Positions 9,561 to 22,028 of a stretch of DNA of 64,000 nt are shown in pieces. The position numbers and the translations under genes were made by a program. The DNA lies in assembly GCF_016802725.1 (NCBI RefSeq), contig NC_052673.1, positions 3,106,037 to 3,170,036 on the forward strand. The letters run 5' to 3'. The notes beneath the pieces were generated by a model, which searched no databases, was not told the DNA's origin, and saw only the letters and a program-made list of their open reading frames with translations. The first letter of the stretch is position 1. Every line of letters begins with the position of its first letter. Origin of the DNA: Solenopsis invicta. Taxonomy: Eukaryota > Arthropoda > Insecta > Hymenoptera > Formicidae.

Positions 9561-11962
9561 CCAAGAAATTGCATTATTAAAATTGAATTGTCCTGATTGT
9601 GGTATTAATTTTAATCATATTGAAAAATATACATTTTATTTAAAATACGTTCACAAAAAAGATATTTTTATTTGCCATATTAATAATTGTCTTAGATCAT
9701 TTCATAGAATAGACAATTTTGCAAAACATATTTTAACTCATGGATTTGTTACATGAAAAAAAAACTGGTAGTACGTACCTATTCCAATCACAATACAAGT
9801 GCCCATTTCTAATACTTCCATTCCTAATACTTCTATTCCCAACTCGGATACAACATTATGTTTTGAGACAGAATCTTCTTCAGAAAATGCAAAATATACA
9901 TTAAAGAATATTACATCGTTTCTTAAACAAATTGCTATAACAATTTAACATTTAGTTGCTCAATTATATGATAATTTTTCTTTAACAAAATCTGATATTC
10001 AAAAAATTATAGAAATGATTCAAAATTTTTGTTGTTCGAAATCATTAAATTGACTTGAATAAGTTATTTTAAATTGTGATTTGAATGAAGTTATAAGTTC
10101 TTTTAAAATAATTTCTGAATATTTTAATAATTTTAATACAGAGTATAAAAGAGAATTTTTTTTTAATTTAAAGTATTTTCTTAAGCCATCACAGACTATT
10201 ATAGCCACTTCACCTGATGAATCCAGACATCATAATAGAATATCAATTAAAATAAAAGATTGAGTAAAAGATAGAATTTGTTGTTATACTCCGATCCAAA
10301 CTCAATTACAGCAATTTTTTACACTGCCCAATGTTTTACAACAAATTTTGGATTATCAGAAACATTTGGAGATTAATGATTCAGAATTTTATAAAAATAT
10401 GGTACATGACTCTTTGTGGAAATCCATAAAAACAATTACAACTTCTAATAAGATAATTTTACCATTAAATCTATATTTTGATGATTTTGAAGTTTTAATC
10501 CATTTGAAAGTCATGCTGGTTATTATAAAATTGGGTGTTTTTACTATAGTATCCCACTAAAATATAGTAGTCGCTTAGAAAATGTATTTATCTCTACATT
10601 ATTTTATAGTACAGACAGATGCCTTTATGGAAATGGTACTATTTTAAAGCATTTGTTAAATAAATTAAAAGTTCTGGAGAAAGATAGTTTATACGTAGAA
10701 AATTATAAAAAGCATGTATATTTTATAATATCTTTTGTAATAAGCGATAATTTAGGAGTTCAATACTTGGGTTAATCAAAAATTTTTCTTCTAATTATTA
10801 TTGCAGATTTTGCTTAGCAGACAAAACTGTAACAAAACAATTGATCACAGAGCAATCAAAACTAATAAGATCACAAGATCAATATGTATTTCATTTGGAA
10901 AACAAAGATTTTGGAGTAAAGGACAGATGTATCTTCAATGATTTAAAATATTTTCATATTTATGAAAATCAATGCGTAAATATTATGCACGATTTGTATG
11001 AAGATGTTTTAAGATACGATATGGCAAATATTATATCAAAACTAATATATTCAAATTTTTTTACATTAAATTCTCTTAATTTCAAAATCAAATACAACTT
11101 ATATAATGCACATGAAAAAAACATACCGCCAGCTATTAAAGAAAGTCATCTAAAAAATGGAAGAATAATCTGTTCAGCTGCTGAAATAAATGCATTGGTA
11201 AATCACTTTTGTTCTATAGCCGGTGATATTGTTCCTCAAGGCAACAAAATTTGGAATTTTATTAGCTTTGAAAATAACAGAAATTTGTTCCAGTTTATGT
11301 ATATCTAAAACAGCAATTCAACAACTAAGTTTTTATATTTCTGAACACAACAAATTATGTGTATCTCTTTATGATAATCTTAAACCAAAATATCATTTTT
11401 TGACACACTATCCACGAATTATTGAAAAAATTGGACCTCCTCATTACTTATCATTTATGAGATTTGAAGCGAAACATAAAGATTTAAAATTGAATGCCCA
11501 CAGTTGCAGAAATCGCATGAATTTGCCTTTTACACTTCCTAATCGAATCCAGTTTAAATCTACGTCGATATTTGAATAAGAAAGGATTTTCTGATAACAC
11601 ATAGTAGGGTCATATAAAAAATTTTAGAACTGAATTTAACATTCAAAAATTTTTTATTAACTACATACTACAAAAAAAAAAATTTGTTATAAACCTTTCG
11701 TGAGTAGAATTGCAAATAATATTTTACCACAATTCAGTAAAATAAAATATGTTTTAAAGAAAAAACTGATAATAGTTGTAACCTGTATTGTGAAAAATCA
11801 ATAACATTGAATTATAATGAACACTTTCATGGTTATGAAGTAATTAATGATAAACAAAAAATTTTTACGTTTTATTCTGTTTATAAATTGAGTTATCTTC
11901 TTCCACTAAATTTACATATCATTAACACGGGTCAAATGATGCTTTATGTTCCAAATCATTAA
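9560..11962 (+). pseudogene. Zinc-finger plus KDZ/Plavaka-like transposon ORF, broken
   Basis: Reading through frameshifts gives, in order: two C2H2-like fingers near 9580-9750 (CPDCGINF, then CHINNCLRSFHRIDNFAKH); a low-complexity Ser/Asn stretch; a middle part with PLNLYFDDFE near 10460; then an open piece at 10841-11308 and its continuation at 11223-11579. The last contains KPKYHFLTHYPRI and MRFEAKHKDLKL, typical of the Plavaka/KDZ-like transposase proteins with zinc fingers that are multicopy in ant genomes. A C-terminal remnant with FTFYSVYKL ends at a stop near 11962. Several frameshifts and stops rule out a functional product. The superfamily name is from memory of the motif style. Confidence 0.5.
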
Positions 11963-12217
11963 ATGTGGACAATTTCTTGGCTGTCTATATAAATATGTGT
12001 AGAAATAATTTATAATGACTTCAAAGCATAAAGATTTCTAATATAATATTTCTAATATATCTAATACTATTGTATGTTCAGATAATTTTATATTATTATA
12101 AAAGTTAATAAATATTTCTTTCAAATATTCTATTTTTATTAATAAACCCCAACTACGATTTCTATTATATATCTGTTTTTAAATTAATACCTGAATACTA
12201 TACTATTTCAAAAAAGG
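11963..12217. other. AT-rich spacer, nothing identified
   Basis: Very AT-rich with no ORF, no inverted termini and no RNA-like fold that I can support. Confidence 0.5.
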
Positions 12218-12222
12218 TATAT

Positions 12223-12274
<52 letters not shown>

Positions 12275-12300
12275 GCACGCACGCGCGCACACACACACAC
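12218..12300. repeat. Compound microsatellite (AT)n(CGCA)n(CA)n
   Basis: About 45 bases of alternating AT run into cacgcacgcacgcgcgcaca and then CA repeats. It is followed by cagggtgtctcaga, which looks like an insect transposon terminus, but no matching partner was found nearby. Confidence 0.9.
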
Positions 12301-12638
12301 AGGGTGTCTCAGACTTTGCATCACATTTGTTAATAACAGATTCCTGAGATGACTTTGTCAAAACGAAAATACCAATATCAAAATGTTGAAGCTACAACAA
12401 TTTTCAGATGAAAAGAGTTTAAACGCGCTTAGATATGGCACATTACACAATAGTGAAAATGTTCTTAAATATAATGGTTAATTTTCTAATTAAATTTGCA
12501 TCCTTCTTCACAGTACAATTTATTTAAAAACTTATAGCCTCGCCATTTAAAAATGAGCTATGATATTTGGATTTTTGTTTCAAATTAATCTCAAGAGTCT
12601 GTTACTATCGGTATCATGCGAAGTTTGGAACAGTCGTG

Positions 12639-12739
12639 TGTGTGTGTGTGTGTGCGTGTGTGTGTGTGCGCGCGCGCGCGCGCGTGTGTGTGTGTGTGCG
12701 TGTGCGTGCGTGCGTACGTGCATGCGTGTGTGTGTTGCA
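12639..12739. repeat. Compound (GT)n(GC)n microsatellite
   Basis: A run of tgtg/cgcg dinucleotides with tgcg interruptions. It is capable of left-handed DNA in principle, but no function is indicated. Confidence 0.9.
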
Positions 12740-13316
12740 ATATTAGTATTTATTTTAATTAGATAAAAAATAACTTATATTTGTAGCAAGAATAACATTC
12801 TTGCTTCAAATTAATGAATTACTCATTCTGAAAAATTAATACTTTAGCACTGAAAACACATTTTCTTTTTGAAGGTAAATAATTATTCTCTTTTAAATTT
12901 AAAAAGTGAGCGGGGGATTAATGAAGTTTTTAATAATATTAGTAATATTTTAATTTTATAAAAAAGATTTAATAATTTATATTAATTTGTAACGATGCAC
13001 CTCCGCACCGTTTCTCCCTGGGGCCCTACGAACCGCCCCCCCCTGTCCGGCCGAACACCCGCCGGACAGGCAAACAGGTGCTATGCGTCGATAAACGCCT
13101 CTTACACGCGCGCGCGAACGGTCCAGCGAACGCGCCGTTAATCGTGCGAACTTCGCGCGCACGCGCATTAAGCCGCACGCTCCTGGCGTTGGAGCAACAT
13201 AGAGGCGTACGCGCAAGCGAGAGCGCAATACCAGACCGATCTCGGAGCAGTGGAGATGCTGTATTCCGAGAAGAACCGAATTCCATCCGAACATCCTCGA
13301 CTCTCCGAGATCGAGG

Positions 13317-13323
13317 TATAAAA
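13317..13323 (+). promoter_or_regulatory. Probable TATA box of the LTR
   Basis: TATAAAA inside gaggtataaaaggcgg, about 330 bp from the LTR start and followed by GC-rich leader sequence. Position and context fit an LTR core promoter. Confidence 0.5.
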
Positions 13324-13872
13324 GGCGGACAATCTCGTAGAGAGATCGACTCTTTCCCGGTCCAGCTTCCGAGCCAGACCTAGGAAATCCGTGTGGTAGA
13401 GCGAGCTCTCTCACTGCTGAGAGATCTCGGCGATTTCCAATCCCGCTTTCCTGGTACCCGGGGAATCCGAGCGAGCTCTGCCACCGTTGAGAGATCTCGA
13501 CGATTCCGCCAAAATCCGTCTCCACCCGAGAGTCCGCGGTGACGACTGCCACCCAGGGGATAGAGTGATCTCTGCCTCCATCGAGAGATCTCGAGGCAGC
13601 CGGCACCGGCGCACGAACAGGGATTCCCTACTAAAGGAATCCCACCGAGCACCGACGCGACGACGTAAACACAGCGAAAGATACGCGTCGAAATCAAACG
13701 GGCGTGACAGGGACAACGCTACCATGCCGTTCTTTCGCACCGGCCGCGAGCCGAGTACAAAAGGCCGAACCTGTGTAAATAGATATCACCGTTCTGTATA
13801 TACCGCGTTTCGCTATTATTAGATCACGTCACCGTGCCGTCTTGTATATACCGCGTTTCTCCGAATCGTATA

Positions 13873-15196
13873 CGAGGTGTGTTCAAAAAGTATCGCGAAT
13901 TTTGAATTTTCGCGGGTTACGTATATTCGAATTTCGATCTTTTTGTGGCGTTATGTTGGTACTCATGTCTCTCACTTATGCCGACAAGCTCGGCCATTTT
14001 GAATGTTCACTTAATTATTGACAGCTGCTTTGCTTGCACATGTTTTGGATCGTCTTCGATTTTTACCTATTCAAAAAAATGGATCAAAGAACCTGTATCA
14101 AATTTTGTGTGAAAAACGAAATTAAGTGCGCGGATGCATTCCGAATGTTGACTGTGGCATACGGAGAAGCTACCTTGGACCGAAGCAACGTTTATCGGTG
14201 GTACAAAATGTTCTCAGAAGGCCGAGAAGATGTGAACGACGAAGAGCGTGCCGGACGCCCGAGCACTTCAACAACAGACGAAAAAATTAATGAAGTGGAG
14301 AAAATGGTATTGGCCAATCGTCGAATCACCGTTAGAGAAGTTGCTGAGGACCTAAACATATCGATTGGCTCGTGCCATTCGATTTTTATCAATGATTTGG
14401 GCATGAGACGGGTCGCCGCGAAATTCGTACCAAAATTGCTCAATTGCGACCAAAAACAGCATCGCATGAACATTGTTAATGAAATGTTGGACTCTGTCCG
14501 CGACGACCCAAATTTGCTCCAGAGGGTCATAACTGGTGACGAATCGTGGGTTTATGGTTATGACGTGGAAACCAAAGCTCAATCATCTCAATGGAAGCTG
14601 CCGCACGAACCAAGACCGAAAAAAGCGCGCCAAGTTCGGTCGAATGTGAAAGTTTTGCTGACAGTTTTCTTCGATTGCAGGGGCGTGGTGCATCATGAGT
14701 TCTTGCCACAGGGTAGAACGGTCAATAAGGAATATTACCTGCAAGTTATGCGCAATTTGCGCGAAGCAATCCGCCAGAAACGCCCGGATTTGTGGAAGAA
14801 CAAAAATTGGCTTTTGCACCACGATAACGCCCCTGCTCACACATCGTTGCTTGTGCGCGACTTTTTGGCCAAAAACAACACACTAATGATGCCGCAGCCA
14901 CCGTATTCACCAGATCTGGCCCCCTGTGACTTTTTCTTGTTCCCTAAACTGAAGAGGCCCATGAAAGGACGACGTTACGCTACGCTTGACGAGATAAAGA
15001 CGGCATCGAAGGAGGAGCTGAACAAGATAAAAAAAAAAATGATTTTTTGAAGTGCTTCGAAGATTGGAAAAACCGTTGGCACAAGTGTATAATATCTCAT
15101 GGGGATTACTTTGAAGGGGACAAAATAGATATTCATGAATAAATAAATAATTTTTGAAAAAACACAAAATTCGCGATACTTTTTGAACACACCTCG
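13873..15196 (+). mobile_element. mariner element 1 (1,324 bp) nested in the LTR
   Basis: The terminal inverted repeats start CGAGGTGTGTTCAAAAAGTA and are about 31 bp long. It is flanked by TA at 13871-13872 and 15197-15198. It carries one transposase gene broken by a homopolymer frameshift near its end. Confidence 0.9.
14079..15142 (+). pseudogene. mariner DD34D transposase, frameshifted near the C terminus
   Basis: The protein starts MDQRTCIKFC. It has the N-terminal helix-turn-helix region with WYKMFSEGREDV, then RVITGDESWVYGYD (first Asp), LLHHDNAPAHTS (second Asp) and PPYSPDLAPCDFFLF (third Asp). The last two are separated by 34 residues, so DD34D. The open frame stops at 15050 after a run of A bases at about 15030. 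One frame over, the normal C terminus continues (KCFEDWKNRWHKC) to a stop at 15142. A single-base slip in the A run therefore disables an otherwise open gene. The subfamily was not determined with confidence. Confidence 0.85.
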
Positions 15197-15206
15197 TACT
15201 CATGTA

Positions 15207-16494
15207 GTAGGAGTATAAATAAGTTTCCGCCGTTTTTTATCAAAAATTGAGCATTTATTGTGAAAGAACGGTACCTAATATTTTATTCGACGTATTGTCC
15301 ATCGCTAGCCACTACTTTTTCCCATCTTTCTGGCAGCATACGGATACCGCGTCGGAAGAACGCTTCATCTTTTGAAATTATCCACAAATCGACCCAATTT
15401 TTTGTATCTTTATATGATGTGAAGTGTTGCTCAGATAGGCCATGCGCCATCGATCGAAATAGGTAGTAATCAGAAGGAGCAATGTCTGGTGAATACGGCG
15501 GGTGGGGTAAAACTTCCCAATTGAGTGTTTCCAGGTAGGTTTTGACCGGCGCCGCAACATGTAGACGAGCATTATCATGCAGAAGAATGACTTTGTCGTG
15601 TCTGGAGTAGTAGTGGGCACGTTTTTCCTTGAGTACTCGGCTCAATCTCAGCAATTGTGTTCGGTAGAGAGCCCCAGTAATGGTTTCATTCGGTTTGAGC
15701 AACTCATAATACACGACACCAAGCTGATCCCACCAAATACACAACATGAGCTTTTTTCCATGAATGTTCGGCTTGGATGTCGATGTTGTAGCATGGCCAG
15801 GTGGTCCCCATGATTTCTTCTTTTTTGGGTTATTGTAGTGGATCCCTTTTTCATCACCAGTGACTACACGATGCAAAAAACCCTTTCGTTTATGCCTGGC
15901 AAGCAGCATTTCACATGTGAAAAATCGTCGTTCAACGTTTCTCGGCTTCAGTTCATATGGAACCCAGTTTCCTTGTTTTTGAATCATTCTCAATGAGTTT
16001 AAGCGATGTGAAATTGCTGGTTGAGTCACTCCTAATGTAAGTGCAAATGCTTCTTGCGTTTGGCACGAATCTTCTCATCTAATAATGTTTCCAATTCCGC
16101 GTCTTCGTACACTTTCGGCCTTCCGCTACGTTCTTTGTCTTCGGCGTCAAATTCACCGTTCTTAAACTTGTGAAACCACTCACGGTAACTTCTCTCACTT
16201 AAGGCAGCCTCACCATATGCTTCTACAAGCAATCGATGCGCCTCGGCTGCAGATTTCTTCAAATTAAAGAAGTAAATCAAAAGCTCCCGCAAATGACGCT
16301 TATTCGGCTCAAAACTCGACATTTTCGTATGAAAAAGATATATGATGCTGATACAAAATCGCTAATATTTTAAGGTTATGTTATTGCCAGATGTCCAACC
16401 TTACGATATAACGTTTTACAACAGACAATTTCAACCATAACATACTAGTGACGCCATTTTTTGTGAAACGGCGGAAACTTATTTATACTCCTAA
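15207..16494 (-). mobile_element. mariner element 2, copy 1 (1,288 bp), nested in the LTR
   Basis: The termini are inverted (taggagtataaataagtttc on the left, its inverse on the right at 16470-16494) and flanked by TA at 15205-15206 and 16495-16496. It lies only eight bases from mariner element 1, separated by LTR sequence. A second copy of the same element is at 52368-53649. Confidence 0.88.
15283..16322 (-). pseudogene. mariner (mauritiana-type) transposase, frameshifted, copy 1
   Basis: It starts MSSFEPNKRH at 16322 and ends GQYVE at 15286. It has the two-part helix-turn-helix N terminus (AEAHRLLVEAYGE, WFHKFKNGEFD), then VVTGDEKGIHY, LLHDNARLHV and PPYSPDIAPSDYYLF (DD34D). Compared with the copy at 52444-53367 it carries two extra bases near 16073 (cttctcatc against cttcatc), which shift the frame after LLDE. 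It also has HDNARLH where the other copy has HDNARPH. Both copies show GDEKG where mauritiana-type transposases usually have an aromatic residue after the Lys. Confidence 0.85.
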
Positions 16495-16635
16495 TATATT
16501 GTCTTCATTTTGCTACAATAAAGTTATACTCTCTTTAACGCACTCCCGATCTCAGATTTAATTAACCCGGCAACTTCCCTTCGAGCCCTGGCTTCCCTGA
16601 GCTCGTCCGCGCTCAGACAAACACAGGTTGTTACA

Positions 16636-17352
16636 AATTTAAGTGAGTAAATATAATACTTGATTCAAAAAAAGGTATAGTTTTCTTTCAAAAAAGAAAA
16701 ATTTCTTTATTAAAACATAGTTTTCTTCTCTCGACTCTATATAATAAGTAAATCGAATTTTTTATTTAATTAAATATTCTTGATTGAAGTATGAAACTTA
16801 CTAGAATTTAGAACATATTTTGAATAAATATAATACTTATGATGAATTTACGATAAATTTGCGGATATACAAACTTATGAAATACTTGAGATAAGTAATA
16901 TTTAAATGTAGTATGTATTTTTCTGTGTAGTTTTATACTTCAATCATGTAAACTAGGCTTATAATTACATATTCATTCTCATCCAACTCATGTTTCGCTC
17001 TCCTCTCTAGTCGTGGCACTTTTCTCAGTCTCTTTGTCGAAGCATCATTCTTCCGCAAAATTTCACTTGTTTCTCGTTCTTTACTATCCGCTTCACGTAT
17101 TCCGCGCACCAGTGTCCTTTCGCTACGCGACAATGTTAAAATCTTATCGTTCTCGTTTCAGCAAACAAAAAATCTCTTTATTTTATTCAACTTGGCCGAC
17201 AACACGTTCTCGCTTATCTCTTCCTCATCGTTCACACAATTACCATTCGTCGTCGTTCTAAGATCTCTCAAAAAAATCTGTCAATAATGACTGTTTTTTT
17301 TTCCTCTTTAGTGTCCTCATCCGAGCTTCTCTCTCTTTCCTTTTTATCTCCT
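16636..17352. other. AT-rich spacer, no supported gene
   Basis: Follows the solo LTR. Only short arginine/lysine-rich frames are present on the minus strand (for example 16933-17133), with no recognisable domain. Confidence 0.45.
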
Positions 17353-17942
17353 TCATTTTTTTTCTTCGTCTCCCGAATTGTAAACATGTTCCTTCTTCAT
17401 TACAACGTATTTACCTTCGTTGGAAGTTCTACTAAATAAATTTAGCACTTTTACTTTGCCGTTTTCTCGTTTCACTCTCGGTAGTAAGGAGCTTCTTGGT
17501 TTTGTACGAGTTTCTGGCTCTATTTCTTCGAGACCCGATTCCTTTATTTCTACGTTGCTTTGTGTCACCTCACTTAAATCACCGGAATCACTTTCTACAT
17601 TTAATTTTCGCTTTTTAGCAATTTTATCTGTTTCTTTGCTTTGCGTCACGTTTGCAAACAAGTTATGCAAGTTTACTTTCTTTACTTTACGATTACTTGA
17701 TGGTAACGCCTTTTTAGCAGCAAATTTAGAGTTTTCTTTTTTGTAGTTATACTTTTCCATGCAGAACCTTTAGAAACGCCTTTACCAAACACGCTATACA
17801 AGTTCACTACTTTTGTATAATTAAATAACGCCTTTTTAGCACCAAAATTAGAGTCTTTATTTTCCTTTTTTGTACTTTTAATCTTTTGTGCAGAACTTTT
17901 GAAAACGCCTTTACTTTTCTGTTTCAAAATATACGTGGACAA
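17353..17942 (-). other. Unidentified Lys/Ser-rich ORFs with an internal repeat
   Basis: Two overlapping minus-strand frames (17682-17942 and 17353-17760) encode basic, low-complexity protein with patches such as AAKKALPSSNRKVKK, VNLHNLFANVTQ and KVKVLNLFSRTS. At the DNA level two diverged units of about 130 bp (17655-17786 and 17787-17912) are in tandem, each containing aacgcctttttagca. The repeats explain the recurring KKAL...VNL pattern. No domain is recognised. It could be a decayed host gene exon or a repeat-derived ORF. Confidence 0.3.
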
Positions 17943-18952
17943 ATCCTTTAATATTTATAATAACTCTGAAAATCGTTATAAACGCTCTCTGCGAGTATAT
18001 GCTGCGGGTTCGGAGTTGTCTCCCATGCCGGAGTGGGTCGGCCCTGCATCGAGGGAGAGAGCGGAGGTGATTCCCACCACCGCTTCGAACTGGCGCGGGG
18101 ACAAACGTTTTCTCCGGCGTGGAAATGTTATGCCTCTATGGAAGGAATCATCAGAGGCCATGGGTAATGAAACGGGAGGGCGTTCCTGGGGGAGGGGGGG
18201 GTGGGGACTTCCCCGCATCTCTCTCGAGAGTGTAGGGGATGGTTTTCTATTATAATTTTTCTATGGGACTGCGGCTACTGCGCGTTGCGCTTGTACTCGC
18301 CTTGACTCTTCGAGTCAACGGCGAAGCGGTAGTATCCTGCGCTTGACCGACTGCCCGTGGTGGACAAATAATGGTCTGCGCGCGGGCCAAGATAATCTAG
18401 ACGTTTTGGTTCCTTTTTGCTTTTCCTTGCTTGTCACGTCGGACTTTTAATGTGGATGCTAGCCTAGACACTGAGATTGATATTAAACAAACACCTGGAC
18501 AGGTCGCACGCATGGCATCCGGGATGACTACCCGCAATTTATTCGTGTCCCGGGGATGTCATGGGCTGCTATGTCAGGATATAGGAGCGTGATGCAATAC
18601 ACGATAGGATGGTATTTATGTATCACTGCTATACATTATTTATGTATAGCTGTGACGTAACTCAGGTTACACGCCAGCTGCTCCATGCTAGTGCTATACA
18701 CCCCAGCTGGGGTGTAGCTTTTCGTAATTTCGGCAGGGCTGCGTCTGTCAAGACGAGGGAGTCATAATCGACCTGCCTGACCTTTTCTCCGGTCCTCAGG
18801 TTAGGCAAGGGCTGAATCGGATACACCTAGCTATAAGCCGGAACAAGGGTGGGAACTTCCCTCGTCTATAAATAAAGCCACATTAACTTGAATAAATATG
18901 TCTGTTTTATTAAAAAAACCATCCCCAGGTGATCCTTGGGGCCCGGCAGTGA
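17943..18952. other. GC-richer non-coding region upstream of the R1-like element
   Basis: No ORF with recognisable similarity. The composition shifts to higher GC from about 18000. It may be the 5' untranslated leader of the retrotransposon that follows, but no boundary or target duplication could be seen. Confidence 0.35.
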
Positions 18953-21569
18953 ATGGATTTAGCCTTCGTCTGCGCGCGGTTGGCGGTCATACCGAAATCA
19001 AGTGAGGGGGATGCAGGGGTGTTAATGGAGAGCACTCCTGCTGGCATGGCTATCTCCGGATCTAGCAGTAAACAAGGAAATGACGTCACTGGTGTAGATA
19101 CAAGTTTGAAGCCAAAAATTATTTCTACGGAAAGCATTTGTAGAAAATTCAAGATCGTAATGCCTAAATTAGTTGGCAAAAGGAGAGCGATCTCTCCCGA
19201 CACGAATGAGGATAACTCAAATGAGATTAGAGAAGATGTCGAGGTGGTGGAGTATGACTCATCCTCCCCCCCGACAAATGAATAAGAAAAGCGTTAAGAA
19301 AGCTCCGCTTAAAAGGACAAGGATGTTTAGGTCCTCTTCTACTTCGGAAGTAGAAGAGGACCTAAACAGGGAAGAGGAGGAAGGAGAGACAAATCCGGAT
19401 ACTTTCACGCAGACAAGAAATAAAAGAAAGAGCTTGTCGGCAGCTCCAGTACCTCCTCTGTCAAAAGAAGAAAAAAAAGGCAAAAAAGCCCCAACTAAGA
19501 TTGGCAAATGGAAAACCGATTTGAGTGACGACGCATGGGAGGATGTCTTCTCAGCGGCGAAGATTCAGAGGAAAGTTCCTAGAAAAAAGAGAAAAATAGG
19601 GATTACGAAAGCTGAGAAGAAACTAACAAGAAGTCAAAAACAGACAGTCAAAGCTATAACAGGAAATTTTAATATTATGTCGGCGATCGAAATTGCAGCG
19701 GAAGCAATAAAGTCAGTAGATGATGGAGAGGCGGCCAGAGACAAATGCACTAACATCAAAGGCGACTTGGATAGAAGGATTAAGTTGGTCGTGTCGCGGC
19801 TCAGGAGCTGGCCATTCGCGCTAATTTGGCTGACCTACCTTCGCCAAAAATAAATGTCTGGAATTGCAAAAAGAAAATGAGGAACTTAAAAAGGAACTTG
19901 TGAGGCTCAAAGCGGGTAACTATCAAAGTGTTATTCAAGCCTAAGTTAACATTGCAAGCTCCTAAAAGAAAGATGCGAAAATGGCCTTCAAGGGAACGAA
20001 GAACAACTCATTAAGTAACAATAGAATCGACTTAACGTCAACCGTAAATCATAAGAAGAAATTGCCTCCACTGAGGCATTCGTAACAGATGGGAATCACC
20101 TGATGGGGACCCCCATCCCCTTCGGGGGACCCGAAGATAAATGTATTTACGAATGTCGAGGAGATCGAGGAGTATCCTCCCTTTTATAAGGGCCAGGAGG
20201 GAATGACCTTCTTTAACTCTAGATTATATTCGCAACACTATTCACTATTGGAAACGCAGGGCACCGGTAACAGGGACCCTTATTGCTACGGAATAGAAGT
20301 GGGAGAAACGAACAAGAGGGAGACGAAACATACCTCAAATTTAAATGAACAACTGCAAGATTATGGTAGCTCCACCTATCTCTGCTCTTCCTCGGTGGAG
20401 GAGAATTGGCAGGAGGCTAGAGACAATAAAAAGAGGAGGATACGGAAAAAGAGGAGCTCCGTGCCAAAGGAAAATTTACACGGAGATTAAAAAACGTATA
20501 ATTTGGACGCAAGCTCGCGATTATATATGCGGAGTGTGGGAATGCCCCCTTCGCAATGGGATGTCTTCCCAAATACAGGAAATGGCAACACGACGGAAGA
20601 CGGACACGCGATGCATGGGACTGCGCACACGAAGAGGGAAGAAACAAATAAGAGGCCAAAACGGCTTTCCCAGGATACTTATAATGTCGGCAAGACAACC
20701 GCAGAAAAGATCGCTGCAGCAAAAAAAAGAAAATTCCCAGGTCGACAGCGATCACTATCACAAGGGGTGTGAATGGTCCTTCATATGCCATACTAAGAAA
20801 CGCTAGGGACAAAAGCTCACTAAAAGACAAAGACCTTGGTATTCAGCTCACATCTATTAAAAGAGCGGTCAATGGGAGTTTGATTATTGAAATCCCGGGT
20901 GAGGATATGACCGATAAGGCGGACGTTCTTATGGAGAAACTGAGGCAAAACTTTAACGACAATGATGTGCGAGTATTACGCCCTACTAGGACTGGGGACA
21001 TACTAGTAGCGGGTTTTGACGATTTGGTAATACAGTATAAAATCGGGATGGCGGTATCCGCGAGGGGAGGATGCCCTTATTCCGACGTGAGAGTGGGCCT
21101 AATTAGACCCATGAGGAGTAGCTTATACTCAGTATGGACGAGATGCCCATTGGCCGCAGCGGGTGGAGTCGCCGAGGTTGGCAAGCTTAGCCTTGGCTGG
21201 TCCGTTACTGGTGTATCATTACTGGAGCGACGTCCATTCCAGTGTTATCGTTGTATGGCACTGGAACATACGAAGGAGCGATGTCCGTCAGCGGTCGACA
21301 GAACAAGTAATTGTTCCAATTGTGGCAGTGATACAGAAGAGAGTAGATACTGTAGAAATAAAGCATCCTGTACCGTATGCGAGGAGAGAGGGCTAACGTA
21401 TGGTCACACGCCGGGGAGTAAGGATGTGTGTAAACCAGTCCCCCCCCCCAAAAGCATATTTGGTAAAAGCCCAGAGAGAAGAACGCCTCCCGCTTTCAGA
21501 CCTCGAGCGCAGAAGGTGAAAAGTGGCGGTTTAATTGAAAGAGAAGGGACTATGAATACGATGGAATAA
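18953..21569 (+). pseudogene. R1-like ORF1 (gag), several frameshifts
   Basis: Pieces are 18953-19285, 19173-19853, 20203-20490, 20503-20772 and 20769-21569. The N-terminal part is charged and contains a coiled coil (near 19850-19940: LQKENEELKKELVRLKAG). The C-terminal piece reads VNGPSYAILRNARDKSSLKD, then three CCHC-type knuckles (CYRCMALEHTKERC, CSNCGSDTEESRYC, CTVCEERGLTYGH), as in ORF1 of R1/TRAS-like elements, where they bind the element RNA. Frameshifts between pieces make it non-functional. Confidence 0.7.
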
Positions 21570-22028
21570 AATGGACGTAACATTATTAAACCATCTAGGA
21601 AGAAACGTACGTCTCCCTCGGCAAGCGCACTGGGCTTAAACATGGATGATGAACCAGGAGGCTCTGGGACGACCAATGCCACTCAGGGACATAATGAAGA
21701 GAAAAGTGAAACGGACGGGAAAGGTTATAAATCCCTAATTGAAGAGTTTTCCCAGCCTTTGGAACAAAGGGCAAGTGCAATGGGACCGGAGAATTTCTCT
21801 ACACCTACCGGAAGAATGATGAAAGGGGTTAGGACTAGTAGCCCAAAAAAAGTGGAGATGGTTAACGTTGAAGTCTGGGTGGACTCAGCAGCAGTTGGGG
21901 TGGACACATCCTTACAGGAGAAAAACGAAATCCTTGCAGAAAATGGGAGGACATATGGAAACATCTCCCGAAGTAAGGGCGAGCGGAAAGGAAGTACGGG
22001 AAATTTCCAGCAATGAAAGTACACTGTA

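Larger units (their letters stand above)
12988..16635 (+). mobile_element. Solo LTR (about 1.03 kb net) with two nested mariners
   Basis: It begins TGTAACGATGC and ends GGTTGTTACA, with complementary TGTAAC/GTTACA tips. It is flanked by AATT at 12984-12987 and 16636-16639. Removing the two mariners and their TA duplications leaves about 1,030 bp. A TATAAAA box lies at 13317-13323 and AATAAA near 16519, consistent with plus orientation. The U3 start resembles the inverse of the right end of the LTR at 40964-42136 (tgtccggccgaacac). No internal retroelement region is present, so this is a recombined solo LTR. Confidence 0.75.

Noticed and set aside
12977..13822. Overlapping GC-rich ORFs of 86-209 codons on both strands
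   Set aside because: They lie inside the solo LTR, overlap in several frames and show no domain; composition artefacts.
18000..18950. A separate gene upstream of the R1-like ORF1
   Set aside because: Frames are short and overlap on both strands; more likely untranslated leader or flank.
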